From Pyrocephalus nanus (lineage: Eukaryota; Chordata; Aves; Passeriformes; Tyrannidae), in assembly GCA_038380795.1 (NCBI GenBank), contig CM076275.1, positions 8,279,001 through 8,343,000 on the forward strand: a DNA stretch of 64,000 bases, written 5' to 3'. Within the stretch, counting starts at the first letter, position 1, and each line of letters opens with the position of its first letter. The notes under the pieces are model-generated. The model was not told the DNA's origin. It did not search any database and was given only the letters and a program-made list of their open reading frames with translations. Of the stretch, positions 1 through 21,000 are shown piece after piece. The position numbers and the translations under genes are program-made.

Positions 1-2
1 CC

Positions 3-4400
<4,398 letters not shown>

Positions 4401-4640
4401 GGTGTGGAGGGGCTGACCCTCCCGCCCACGGCCGCTCGCCTCTCCTCACTGTGCCCCCCGCCTCACCTCGGTGGGCTCCCCTCCTCCGCGGGGGGCCCCG
4501 GTGCTCTCCTGCCCCGCGGGGGCCCCCGGGGCTCCCTCCATCCTCCTGCCCCATCCCCGCGGGGTGACCCCGGCCGTCCCGTCCCCCTCTCCGCGGGCAC
4601 GCGGCTACCCCGTGCCGTAGGGAAGGACCGTGCTGGACCC

Positions 4641-4646
4641 AATAAA
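4641..4646 (+). terminator. FAM193B: FAM193B poly(A) signal
   Basis: Canonical AATAAA 241 nt after the FAM193B stop codon, followed by a T-rich stretch. It gives a 3' UTR of about 260 nt and leaves only about 150 bp before the DDX41 promoter. Confidence 0.9.
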
Positions 4647-4807
4647 GAACTTTTTAATTTTTTATTTTATTTAAACACCGCTGTCTGCTGCTTTCTGCCG
4701 CGGCGGGGGGGGGGGGGGAAATGAATAGCGCGTTCTGCGCAAGTTTGGCCGTCGCGGGGTCCCGTCGGGCCGGGTCGCGTCTCCCGCGCTGTGGCGCCTT
4801 TCCTCGC

Positions 4808-4870
4808 GTTGCTAGGCGACGGCGCTGCGCGTGTTGACGTCACTTCCGCGGTCGGTTCCGGGAAGGCGCC
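4808..4870 (+). promoter_or_regulatory. DDX41: DDX41 core promoter: X-box, CRE and ETS motifs
   Basis: TATA-less, CpG-rich promoter immediately before the DDX41 start codon. GTTGCTAGGCGAC (4808-4820) fits the RFX X-box pattern, TGACGTCA (4835-4842) is a full palindromic CRE, and CACTTCCG (4841-4848) is an ETS/GABPA core overlapping it. An RFX site followed by a CRE and an ETS core is typical of constitutively active promoters. Factor binding is inferred from motif match only. Confidence 0.7.
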
Positions 4871-9820
<4,950 letters not shown>

Positions 9821-10522
9821 CCTGGGGAGTGTGCTGCCCCACATTCCCCCCTCAACACAGGTCTGGGCTTCCTTTCAGCCCAGGGGCCTGTTCTGCACTG
9901 CTGTGGCCCCTTTTCCATGCTTTGGCCACTGGGATTGTTGCCAGCCTCAGCCTGATGAAGCTCCTGCCCTGGGAGGAAATGTGTGGAGCTGTGCTGCAAC
10001 AGCGTGTTACATCAGCGGGGACATGTTGGGCAAGCAGGTAGCATGTCTGAGGGCAAGAGGAACCCCAGGTGGGGCAACTTGTCTGTGGCCAGCTGCCTGC
10101 TGCCCCTGCCAGCCCCCTACAGTGGCATCACCAGGGTCTTACATTGCTCCTCTCCAGAGCTCCTCAATTCCTCCATGTCCACCCCTTACCTGGTATTGTC
10201 CATCCTCAGGGGGTGGCTGTTCCTGCATCCCCAGACTTGCTGGGATGCAGCCGGGGCGAGGTGGTGCATGTTGGGCGCTCCCGGAGCCGCTTCCTGTGCT
10301 CTGCCCCCGCGTTCTGCCCCACTGCCCTGCAATGGGGAGGGCGGGCACACGGACACCTCCTGTGGCCCAGCCTCTGCCCCCCATCCCACACCCCGAAAAG
10401 GGGAAGTCGCTGTGAGAAGGAAGTCTGCCCCATGCCCTTCCTTCGGCTGCAGCAGTCACATTTTCTCCGCTGCGGGTAACCCAAGTCCCTTGTCCTCGTG
10501 CTGGCCGGGGTGGACTGGTCCC
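9821..10522 (+). other. DDX41-DOK3 junction: DDX41 3' UTR without its own AATAAA
   Basis: Seven hundred bases between the DDX41 stop and the DOK3 start codon. I see no AATAAA or ATTAAA here and no coding exon. The stretch must hold the start of the DDX41 3' UTR and the DOK3 promoter and 5' UTR. There is no TATA box; an AGAAGGAAGTC ETS-type core near 10415-10425 would suit a haematopoietic promoter but is weak evidence alone. Confidence 0.6.
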
Positions 10523-13500
10523 ATGGAGAGACCGGTGAAGGATGGGATCCTCTATGTGCAGCACTCCAAATTTGGAAAGGTAAAGGGTGGATTTGGGGCT
10601 TTTAGAGGGTTTGCCCTGATCTGATGACGCCAGCCCCCAGGCCCTCGGCAACCTGGGAAAAGGGGGGACTGGAGTCAGATGCCTTGGAAATACTGTGGGG
10701 GGAAAAACTTCCTCTCCCAGGGGGGAGCCCTGGGCCCTGCAGCCCCAGGAGTGGGGTTCTCCCTGCGGCTGAGGAAACTCATCCATGTGGGCACACACTT
10801 GGGCTCACCCCTGTGCAGGGTCCGTCTTCTCGCTTGGTCACCGCGTGAGTCACAGTGGAACAATAAACGTGTATTACTGTGGCCCAGTTCCAGTGTGTGT
10901 GTGTGGGAGCCCCAGGGCAGCACGTGGGATGTGGCCCTGCGCCCAGCCCTCCTTCCACCTGGCCCAGGGGGCCAGCAGCATCCATGGGACACCCTCATGG
11001 CTTGAGCTGCTCCCCTGCACCCTCGGGGCAGGCGCTGAGAGCCACAGCCCTTGGGGAAGGGTACAGGGGATATGGTGGGAGACCCTGGGGTTGGGCCAAC
11101 TGCAGGGAACTGTTGCGTGTTGGTGAAGAAGGTCCTGCTGTCACACTGGCCATGCCGTGGCAGGGTCCTGTGGTGGTCTCAGTGGATGTATGGGGCTGCA
11201 ATCACTCTCTGACCTCCCTGGTGTGCGAGAGCCAAGCCCTGGAAGCTCAGCAGGCAGCCGGCCCTGTGTGCACGGGGCCAGTGCCTTGCCTTGCAGGAGA
11301 CAGGCGGGCTGGGGGCGGTGGGTATTTTGGGTGTTTGGTTGCATCTGGTTCCTGCAGGGTGGAGGCTCTGCTGCACTTTTGAAGCACATGGGGACACGCG
11401 CCCCCGCTATCCCATGACAGGCTGGGAAGGTGCTGGTGCTGCAGAGGCTCCCCTGGGAGGAAGCAGGCTGCTCAGCAGATGTGGGGCTGCCAGCAGGAGC
11501 CCCAGTAGCTCAAAATGGCTTTAATTTGCATCAGGGTCTGTCCTGAGAACAGCTCGAGCTCAGCTGCAGCGGTGGCAGGCCAGCACTTGCAGCGGGGAAC
11601 AAAGAGCAGGACCTGGTGCTCAGGGAGCCAGGAGTGAGCATGACTCACCCAGCAAGCTATGCCAAGCCCGCCTGGGGCAAGGCCCCCCTCGACCCAGCTT
11701 TAGGACTGCCCTGCCCCACAGTCTGGGGGTCTGCACTGTCCCCAGCTCTCCAAACCCTCCTGCAGCACCTGGCGGGTGCAGGCTGGGATGTCCCCTGTAC
11801 CACTCCTGCCACATACGGCTCTTCCCAAGTGCTGCTGGCCCCACATGGAGCGCAGCACTGCCAGGATGCAGCAGGCAGCTCCTTGCTGACCCATTTTTTC
11901 CCTGCCTGTGCCCCTCCCGTTCCTCAGAGGTCCTGGAGGAAGATGCGAGCCCAGCTGTTCGCCGCCAGCCCCTCCGGCGTGGCCCGCATGGAGAAGTTCG
12001 ACGTGCGGGATGACAGCACAGCCCCAGAGAAGACGCCCCCGCAGCGCTGTGCCCGCCGGGTGATCCGCCTCTCAGACTGCGTCTCCGTGGGCCCAGCGGG
12101 CACGGAGAACTGCCCCAAAGCCACCTCTGCCTTCTACCTCACCACCACGGAGAAGAGCTACGTGCTGGCAGCTGAGCAGCGGGATGAGTGGATTGCCCAG
12201 CTCTGCCAGCTGGCCTTCCAGGTACTGTGGGCTCTGGCAGAGCCAGGAGTCCTTGTATTGCTCCTGCTTGGATGAACTGGAGGGCTCGGGGCCGGCAGGG
12301 GGCTTGTGCTCCCTGCTGTCCCAGACCGTGCTCACGTTCCTCTGTTTCAGGGTGCAAAAGAGACAATGCCGAGTAGTGCCATGACCCAGCCCAGCCCCTC
12401 TGTCCCCATGGAGGAGAACTCTCTCTACTCTTCCTGGCAGGACTGTATGTGCAGGGGTGGGGGGTAGGGCTGCCATGGGCTCCAGATCAGTGCTGCAGTG
12501 CTGACCCCTGCCCTGTTCTGCTCCTGCAGTGACGGAATTCCTGGTGCTGGTGGTCCAGACAGATGCGTCCACGCGCTGTGGCCTGCAAGGGCAGTATCTG
12601 CTCTCCGCCCTTCCCCAGAGCCTGACTCTAAAGGACCTGCAGTCCCGCCAGCCCCTGCTTACCTGGCCCTACCCCTTCCTCCGCAAGTTTGGCCAGGATC
12701 AGGTGAGTCCCCTGATCCCTCCTTGGGGCTGCTGGCTCCCCAGGATGGATGCCAGCCCCTCACCCTCCCCTCTGGCCCTGCAGGCTGTTTTCTCCTTTGA
12801 GGCTGGTCGCCGCAGTGACTCCGGCGAGGGCACCTTCACCTTCAGCACCCCGCGGGCCCCTGAGCTCTGCCGGGCTGTGGCTGCTGCCATTGCCTGCCAG
12901 CAACAGGGCAAGGACACCCCAGACCCCAGACTCTTCTGCGTCCCAGAGCCCCAGCTCTCTGCACAGGGCCCTGAACCCCAACCCTGGGGACCTGGGACAG
13001 AGGATCCCCAGCCCAGGCCAGTCCTGGGGGGGTCACAGCCTGCCTCCCATGGCACTGCCAGTCTCCTCCACTTCACCCCGCCAGACCCAGAGGGCTCGTG
13101 CCCCATCGTCTACGCCTCCATCGCACGGGGCCACCAGCCCCTCTTTGTGCCAGGGCAGCCGGGCTCTTGTGAGCCCTGGGCCGCGGGGAAGCCACTCCCT
13201 GAGCATCTCTATGAGAACATCTTCACCGCGGAACCGCTTCCAGTCGGGACACAGGAAGAGGAGGAGGAAGGGCAGTGGGAGCTGGGGTGCCGACAGGCGC
13301 CCGAGGGCCACAGCAGCGAGGGGGGACCCCTCTATGACAACCGGGCCGCCCTGGCACAGCCCACCGGGGCCGCGGGCTGGGGGCGTGGGGGGCAGGAGGC
13401 GCTGCTGGGGCGCTCCAGGCACAAGCCTCATAGCACCCTTCGGGCTAAGCTGGTGCGGCTGCTGAGCCGGGAGAGCGCCGGGGCGCGGGACTGGGCCTGA
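10523..13500 (+). CDS. DOK3: DOK3, Dok-family PH/PTB adaptor
   Basis: Five coding exons at 10523-10579, 11928-12221, 12351-12444, 12530-12702 and 12784-13500 give 444 aa (human 496). Exon 1 starts MERPVKDGILYVQHSKFGK, matching the human start of the PH domain (IKDGILYQQHVKFGK). The PH domain continues in exon 2 (about residues 5-117, with SPSGVARMEKFDVRDD and RRVIRLSDCVSV). The IRS-type PTB domain runs from EENSLYSSWQ through LTEFLVLVVQTD, WPYPFLRKFGQD and AVFSFEAGRRSDSGEG (about residues 135-260). The C-terminal tail keeps tyrosine motifs IVYASI, EHLYENIF and PLYDN. Family knowledge: DOK3 is a membrane-recruited adaptor that restrains immune-receptor signalling through SHIP1 and Grb2 once phosphorylated. 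Intron 1 (1.35 kb) contains a complete-looking poly(A) site. The stop is 22 bp before a poly(A) signal, so the 3' UTR is very short. Confidence 0.95.
10862..10867 (+). terminator. Poly(A) signal in DOK3 intron 1, candidate DDX41 3' end
   Basis: AATAAA at 10862-10867, followed about 25-40 nt later by a GU-rich element (alternating TG at 10893-10906). That is the full arrangement of a strong cleavage site. It is the first canonical signal after the DDX41 stop codon (9820), yet it sits 283 bp inside DOK3 intron 1. It would give DDX41 a 3' UTR of about 1.06 kb overlapping DOK3 exon 1 on the same strand, or would truncate DOK3 transcripts after exon 1. Confidence 0.7.
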
Positions 13501-13521
13501 TGCGGTCGGTGCCGTTCGGTC

Positions 13522-13527
13522 AATAAA
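13522..13527 (+). terminator. DOK3: DOK3 poly(A) signal
   Basis: AATAAA 22 nt after the DOK3 stop codon. Transcripts should end near 13545, about 90 bp before the CCAAT box of the PDLIM7 promoter. Confidence 0.9.
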
Positions 13528-13633
13528 GGCCCTGCCCGGACCCGGCTCCGCCGCTGCTGCGGAGGGGGCAGCTCTCGCCTCTCCGCCAGGGGGCGCCGCC
13601 GTGCCCGCCCCGCCGGCTAGAGGCGCGCGCGCT

Positions 13634-13776
13634 GATTGGCCGAGCCACCCACCGGCCCCGCCCCGTCCCGGTGCTACATAAGGCGGGTCCGGGCCGGGCG
13701 GGGGCGGTGCCCGGGTTCGAGTCCCGTGTCCGCCCGCTCCGTTCGGCTGCGCTCCGCCGAGCCCCCGCTGCCGCGG
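13634..13776 (+). promoter_or_regulatory. PDLIM7: PDLIM7 main promoter and non-coding exon 1
   Basis: A compact promoter: inverted CCAAT box (GATTGG, 13634-13639), GC box CCCCGCCCC (13656-13664) and a TATA-like TACATAAG (13675-13682), so transcription should start near 13705. A short untranslated exon would end at 13776 before donor GTGAGT. The region is a CpG island continuing to about 14400. Confidence 0.7.
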
Positions 13777-14200
13777 GTGAGTGCGGGAGGCCTGGGCACG
13801 GCGGGGAGCTCCGCGCTCTCCGGAGGCGGGATGGGGGCGCCAGGGGTGGAGGACTGGGGCCTGGGTCGGGGCGAAGGCGGGTGGTCGGGGTCGGGCCCGT
13901 GCGGGGCAGAGCCGGCGGCCCCGACCCCCGGGAGGGGCGGTGCTGTGGGATGGGGAGGGGCCGCGTGGCCCCCCGCGGGGCAGGGGGGCTCCCCAGCAGT
14001 AGGAGGGGCTGCCCAGGCTGTGCGCGCTGGGGACCCCCGGTCCGGCCGGGCCCGGTTCGGCCGGGCGGGGTGCGGGGTGTCCGCCCCGTCCCGGCGCCTC
14101 GCTCGGGCTTGCGCGGCTGCCGAGCGCCGGGAATGCCTGACACGCAGCTCTTCCCCCGGCCCTCCCGAGCGGGGAGCGGGCTGGTGTCGTCTTACACGCC

Positions 14201-14370
14201 TTATATAGCCCGCACCGGCCCGGAGAGAGCGGGGGCACGCTGGCCCCCGGCCCTGCAGCCGCCCTGCCGGCCCGTGCGGGGCGCGGGGAGTCCCACAGAC
14301 GGCCCCGCTCCACCCCGACAGGAAGGTCCTGGGGCGTTTCGCGGGGGTCTGGCGGCTCCGGCGGCTCCAG
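14201..14370 (+). promoter_or_regulatory. PDLIM7: Candidate second PDLIM7 promoter and alternative first exon
   Basis: TTATATAG at 14201-14208 is a better TATA box than the upstream one, and CCTTATATAG (14199-14208) is one mismatch from an SRF CArG box. A start near 14232 would give an untranslated exon ending at 14370 (TCCAG before GTGAGG), able to splice to the coding exon at 15022. This would suit muscle expression, but there is no direct evidence of use. Confidence 0.45.
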
Positions 14371-15023
14371 GTGAGGGGTGACAAGAGTCTGGTGCCGGCC
14401 CATCTGCCCGGAGCCTTGGCCGGCTGACAGCTGTCAGGCAGGGGAGCCCTGGGATTCCCTCCCGCCGAAGCCCTGGAGATGGGCTCACTCCCAGGGAGCA
14501 TCTGCTCAGCCGGCTGCTGGAGTGCCAGCCTGGCTACTCTGCCAGGCGCCTCGGGTGGCATCATGCAGCTCCTGCGCTGCTGCTGCTGCTAATTCATCCG
14601 GCAAAAACGCTTCTGGTTCATATCCCTCCATACCTGCTGTTGCTTCTCTGCAGTCTAAACAGCCTTGGCTCTCTGCAGTGTGAGTTCCTGGGGTGCTGCA
14701 AGAGAGAGCACAGCCCAGGTTTGGGAGGAGAACAGAGCCCACAGACACTCCACTGTGGGTGGCAGCAGGGCTGTGCCTGGCTCTCTGGCACTAGTCAGTG
14801 TTAGCCTGGGCCCCTCAGCTCTGACGTCCTGAAGGAGATGCTGATGGATTTGGGGTGCGTCTCTAACCACAGTGTAGGATGGTCAGGGTGGAGTTGCAGC
14901 TGGAAATGTGGCCTGCCTCCTCCTGTCCTACCCTGCCAAGCACTGGGCCCCCTCCTCGGCTGCTCTCCCTGCACTGTTCCCATGTATCCTAATGCCAGGA
15001 TCACACCCTCTTCCCTTGCAGAG

Positions 15024-18000
15024 ATGGGCGACATGGAGTCCTACAAGGTGATGCTGAACGGGCCAGCACCCTGGGGCTTCAGGCTGCAGGGAGGGAAGGA
15101 TTTCAGCATGCCACTCTCCGTCTCCAGGGTAAGAGAAGCCGAAGCTGGTGACACCCATCCTTCCCCCTGCCTCTGTGGGGGGGAGGCTGTGGCGGCAGTG
15201 TCCGGGAATGTGGCGGCTGAGTCGGAGTCCTACAGGGGATGCAGATGAGTTGGGGCCCCGGGAGTGCTGCATCCTGCCCTGCCTGGCTCCACGTAGCCTC
15301 TTTGGTGCCTTATCAGCTGCAGCCCGGCACGGGGGTGTTCCGGGCAGAGAACTGCGGCAGAGATGTGAAATGCTGCACAGCCTCTGCAGAGGGGGGCAGG
15401 GGAGGCCCCTTCCGGAGCATGCCCACCGCAGGGGGAGGGAATCTGCTCTCTGAGATGTGGGACTGCCTTCCTGATCCACATCCCAATGCTGGGATCGGCA
15501 TCCCAGGACCCAGCCAGCGTCCTTCTGCCCTCCCTTCCACTACGCGGCTCCTAACTCCATGCCTGAGCTCGTCCCTGAAATGGGCAGGGAGAGGAGGAAG
15601 TTGCTGCTGCTTCCTGCACAGTGACATGATTCCCTCCACAAAACTATTCCATTTCTCCAGGGAGAGCCATTGTGCCACAGCTGGTTGCCACTGAGGCCTC
15701 AGGTTTGAGCTGTGCCCAGTGCAATGCTCAGCCAGGCCAGGTCTGTCCACGGGCGGGTGCTGGCCACGTCTCTGGCCACGCAATTGCCTTATAAGCCTTG
15801 GAATGTGACTGCAATGCCTGTGCCTCTGGCGCTCGGGCAGCTGGCACGGAGGCTGCTTCTCGAAGGACAGCTTTGCTCGTGGCACCGGACGCTGCGTGGG
15901 GCCCTGTCCCCAGCACGAGCTTGGCACTGTGTGCCTGTCCCAGAGGACACGGATCTCTGCAGCACCCAGGCAGGGAGGATGGCCCCTGAGGGCACTATGT
16001 GAGGCTGGAGTCACCAGCACTGCTACCCCAGGGCCTGCTGATCTCTGCTGAGCATGCAGAGAAGGCTTCAGCGAGTTTATTCTCTAAAAAATGTTTCTCT
16101 TGGCTGCGAGCCAGCGCTTAACAAAGGGTCTGGTCGGATGGAGGAGCCTCCCAAAGCCCGGGGCAGGGGCCTTGTGAAGCAGCACTTGGTGGGGCTTGGG
16201 CAGTGCTGCCATCAGGAGCAGTGAGGGCATTCCCAGGGGATGTAGCCAGCTTTGGGGGGCTCTCTGTTAAGACCAGGCTGCCTGGCAGGGCGATGTGCTC
16301 TGTCTGATGGGAGGGGGTGAGCCTTGCGCTGCTCTGCACCCCAGAGACATTCCCAGCCTCGGAGCTCTTGCCCAGAGCACGCTGCTGCCCTTGGCCACCA
16401 CTTCCCATGAACTTGCCCTGCTAAAGCAGGGTGGAAGGAAGCATCCTGCCCTGGCTTTGAGGGCTGCAATGGAGTCCTGCTCTGTGGGGCTGAGGAGCAT
16501 AGGGGGAAAGCAGCACTGGCATGTGCTCTGGCTCTTGGCTGTATCACTCAGTGTGACACTACTGGGTGAGCTGTCAGGCTGCTGCAGCTCACTGGCCACA
16601 CACAAAAGAGGTGCCACCATGGCCCCCTGCACATGGACCTCCTGTGGCAAGGGGCTCTGCTGAGGTACTGACCCTGGGGCAGACTGTATGCCACAGTTCC
16701 TGCGGCAGAGCCAGGTGGGTGGGGCTCTGTCCTGGGGGTCCCTGGAAGGGGTGGCAGGTGGGCACCTCTCTGGGCGGGGTGACAGAGATGCAGGGAACAA
16801 AGGACTGGCTGGGTGGAGAAGGGAGAAAGGAAACCCTGGGTTTAGGTTAGCAGGCCTGGGTGGGAAGCGGGAGGGCTGGCACTGCTACGGCTCCTGGCTC
16901 AGCTGGCACCTGCCACAGGAGTTTCCTGGCATGCCAGCATGGAGGGGGACGGGAAGTGCTGACCGGGCTGGGTGAGGCTGTGTGACGCAGCCTGACGTGC
17001 TCTCCCCTTCCCGGCTGGCCGTGTGAAAACCTTTCCAAGCTACTGCTCCTGCCTCCAAACCCACACAGCCACCCCGTGCCTTCCCCAGCCCTCCAGGGCA
17101 GCAAGCTGGGGCTTGCAGCGGCATTGCCAGCCGGCACCGCTGCTGCCGAGGGCATCCTCCCGTGCTGGTCAGGAGGAGCAGGCACTGGGCTGGGGGGTGG
17201 CAGCGGGATGCAGGAAGAGCCGATCCACATCCAACCCGTCTATGGGGTTTGGCCTCACATGGAGCGCCAGTGTTGGCGTAGGGAAGGGGAATGTGGCTCT
17301 GGGGTGAGCCAGGCTCTGTGCACGGGCAAGGAGGGGCGAGGACTCAGCGGCAGGGATTTTTCAGCCCTCTGACAGTGCTGGGAATCTGGCTCACTCCTTT
17401 TATGTTCATGTCGAACAGGACTTGAGGAAATACTTGGTCCAGGTCCAAGTGCCTCGAGTTCTTCCATGCTGGAGGAGCAGGAATGGCTGCACCCTGCCCA
17501 CGTCTGTCTGTCTGTCAGTGCCTGGGAGCTGTGTGTGGTGCTTCGGGCCCTGCTCGCCTCTGGCTGTGCATCCCTGGTGGGAGGGGAGGGCAGGACAGCC
17601 TCCACTTCCCAGCACGGGGCTGATGTAGAACAGTGCCATGGAGCCACAGCGGGGGCAAGGCACATCCCTGGCACTGTGGCCAGGAAGGAGAACCCGTGGC
17701 CGTGCTCTTGGCTATCCCGGTGGGGCGATGTCTGGGGGAGCAGCGTGGGTGGGGGCGGTTTTCTCCCTGCCTTGGGAGGGCTCCTGCTCCTCTGTGGGAA
17801 TGAGGTAATGTCTGCGCCTGCTGGGAATGGGACGGGAGCATGGAGCGCAGGCAGCTGGGGGAGTGCCCAAGGGGTGCCTCCCCTGACCCCCCCCTCGCCC
17901 CAGGCGAAGGGCTGGACATGCCTGTGGTTTGCAGTGAGATGTGGGCTGCCCAAAGGGCCCTGACTCACTGTGCTCCCTTCCTGCCCCGGGACCACAGGGA

Positions 18001-21000
18001 TGGCTCTGAGGGGTGGCTGGGCTTCCTGCCGAGGCTGAGCCAGCACCGCCTCTGTGTTTGGCCTCATGAGGATGAGGCTCTGGGGTGCTGGCATAGTCCC
18101 CAGCCATGCCAAAGGGCAGGGGCTGGGCAATGCCCAGGGGTACTGCTTTGCTCGCTGCTGCTGCCGAGAGGAAGAAGCTGCTCTGGCTGGGCTCATGCAC
18201 TGGGAAATGAGGAGTGAGCTGGATGTTCCCACATTCCCCTGGGTCAGGCCTGTGTGGGTATCCTGTGCTGGGCTGGAGAGCCTGAGTCCCAACAGGCCCC
18301 TACCTTCCTAAAGATGAGGACATCCCTCTACTCCTGAGCCAGCACTTGGCTGTTTCAGCTCTCCCTGATCCTATCTGTCTTGCAGCTGACTCCAGGTGGG
18401 AAGGCGGCTCAGGCTGGTGTGGGAGTGGGTGACTGGGTGCTGTACATCGACGGGGAGAGCACCAGTGCCATGACACACATTGAGGCCCAGAACAGGATCC
18501 GTGCCTGTGGGGACAGGCTCTGCCTCACCCTGAGCAGGTAGGAATCGTGGGTCCTGCAAACATGGGTTCCTGGTGTGGCCAAAGCAGAGCCAGGGCTATC
18601 TACCAGCATCTCCATATCCTGCCATCACTGATCCAGCTCAGAGCTGGGCAGCCCCTGGCTGAGTCTGAGGGCTCAGCTTGGCTGGATGAGGCTTAGCCTG
18701 GCTGTGAGCTACAGGGCAGTGCCAGCGGGCCATGGCTCCCCTTGGATGGTTGTTGCATCCCTGGGGTACCAGTGTCCCAGCAGTGCCTGGGCCAGTTCCA
18801 GCACCTGCCTATCTGTCTCCTCTCTTGCAGAGCCCAGAACCAGCTGGGGAAGCCGCAGAAGGTACGTGTCACTCCTGGTGCTGCAGTGGCAGCTCAGCCT
18901 CATCTCAGGGGAAGGGAATCTCTGAGTGTAGATGGATAAATAAACTTTGCTCCTGTGGCTCACAGGCTTTTAGGGGACTGGGGTGCGTTTGGAGGTCTAG
19001 ATAACCCTGCTGGAGTAGCAGCTCTGACCTCTGGCACCGTGGAGGATCGGAGAGAGCTATGTCTGCCCAGGAGGCAGCTTGGTCCAGGCTGTTCCCCTGC
19101 TTGTGCTGGGCTTGGGCAGGGGTACAGAAGGGTCAGTGCAGGGGAGGAGATCGGGCAGGTGCAGCACCGTGTTTGCTGGTGCTGGGGAGTGCCCTGGCAC
19201 AGGGAGGCAGGGCTGAGGCTGGTGACCAGTGGCTCCTGGATGGAAGCTACCTACGCGGGTTCAGCTTTGTGCCACAGGATGGTTGCAATGGGTGTGTGTG
19301 CATGCACCGCCCTGCCATGGGCAGCAGCGTCTGGGGCACCTACTAATCCTCCAACGACCCTCAGGCTGGGTTTGTGACCTGCTGTCACTGGGCTGGCTAC
19401 CCTGTGGAGAGTGGTGCCAGCCTGACAGAGCCCGGTGTCTGAGGTGCACGTGCTCTCCAGCTTTCCTACCTGGCTGCCTGCTGAGCTGCCTGGCCCGGGG
19501 CTGCCCCTTGCATGCTGCTTGACGTGTGAGCCCATGTCTGTGTGTTTTGTCTCGCTCAGGACTCACTCCCCTGCTCTGAACCCCTGAAATATAACTTCGC
19601 TCCCAGCACCGCCCTCAACAAAACAGCTCGGCCCTTCGGGGCTGGCTCGCCTCCGAACCCACGGCCCGGGCTGGTGACGAAACCCGTGACGTACGCGCCC
19701 CTGGCGCCCGCCTGCACCCCCCAGCACAATGGGTATGTTGCTGTCCATCCTGCTCCCTGAGGACTGGGGGGAGCCCGCTGCCCGGCCCTGCTGCGCCTTG
19801 CATGCCAGACACCGTGGGTGGGAGTGGGTGAGAGTGCCCGTGCCGGGGTCCCCGGTGGCTGGTGCTGAGGTGGCACAACAGGACTGTTGCACACGGGGAC
19901 ACACAGCCACACTCGTGCTGATCTCTAGCTCAGGGATGTGTCAGCCTGTGTCCTGCAAGGCATGACACAGCAGCTGTAGCAGGACTCTGGCTGGCATCTG
20001 CAGCAGCAGGGAAACAGTGGCTGCCTGGGGATGTCCTGCTGGTTCCCCGGCTGCCAGGATAGGGTGGGCAGCGTGAAGCCCCCCAGCACTGCACAGCACC
20101 ATCCTCACCCAGCTCTGCTCAGCTGCCTGTGTCTGGCAGCTCCTGGTCCTGAGAGAGCTACTGTAGTGCCCTGGAACTGGGCAGGTGAGTGGGATGTGGC
20201 ACTGGCTGCCCTGGGCACCCAGGCCTGTTCTCGGGGTTGATGGAGCACAGTCTGGTCCATTGGCATCTGCCCCTGTGCCCCAGTGTGCTCCCAGCCCTGG
20301 GCTAGCCGGGTGTGAGTCTCAGGGGTAAGGGGACTAATGTAGGCCATAGGTGAACTCTGGAAACTTCTTGGGTGCTGCAGGTCTAATTTCACCTTCCTTT
20401 TTCTTTCTTTCTCTCCTCCCTTTCTCTTTCCCTCTCCCTACAGGTGCTGAGCCTTGACAAGTCAGTAAGCCTTTTGCCTATTCTCTCTATCTTCCCTGCA
20501 TGCCTATTCCCTGCTATTGCCCTGTTCTCCTGGGCAGGGCCAGCCTGGGGATGGGCAGCACATGCTGCTCTGCCCATGTGGGTGGGTCACTTTTGGCAGC
20601 AAGCTGTCCCCAACCTGAAGGGCAACTGCTGCCTGTCTCTGCCAGTTGCTGGGGCCCTGGAGTGTCCTTGTGTGTGGTCCCTTCCCTGCTCCCCAAGATG
20701 TGGCTCGGCCAGACAAGGGCTGATGGGCTGTGCTAGGCACCCTGCCCAGGGGCAGGTGGCATGCCATGGGCAGTCACTAGGCTCTGGTGCAGCTCCCCTG
20801 ATGGTGGTGTTTTGACCTTGGCTTATTCTTGCTCTGTCCTTTCTCCTTGTGGCCCTTGGGGCCGGTATAATACTGTCAGGAATGGTGGTCAGTCCGAAGT
20901 TGGTCCTTCGTGGGCCAGGTCTTTACTGGGGGGAAGTAGAGGGGTGGGGAGTAAGGCGGCGTGTGGTGTCTTGAGTATTGGTGTGCTGTGGCTCTTTGCC

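Noticed and set aside
13706..13730. A perfect tRNA T-arm lookalike (GGTTCGAGTCC with a CGGG/CCCG stem) in the PDLIM7 promoter.
   Set aside because: No A box, D arm, anticodon arm or acceptor stem can be formed upstream. It is a chance B-box match in GC-rich DNA.
13033..14403. 456-aa - strand open frame over the end of DOK3 and the PDLIM7 promoter.
   Set aside because: Antisense to a real exon and a CpG island, with no recognisable domain.
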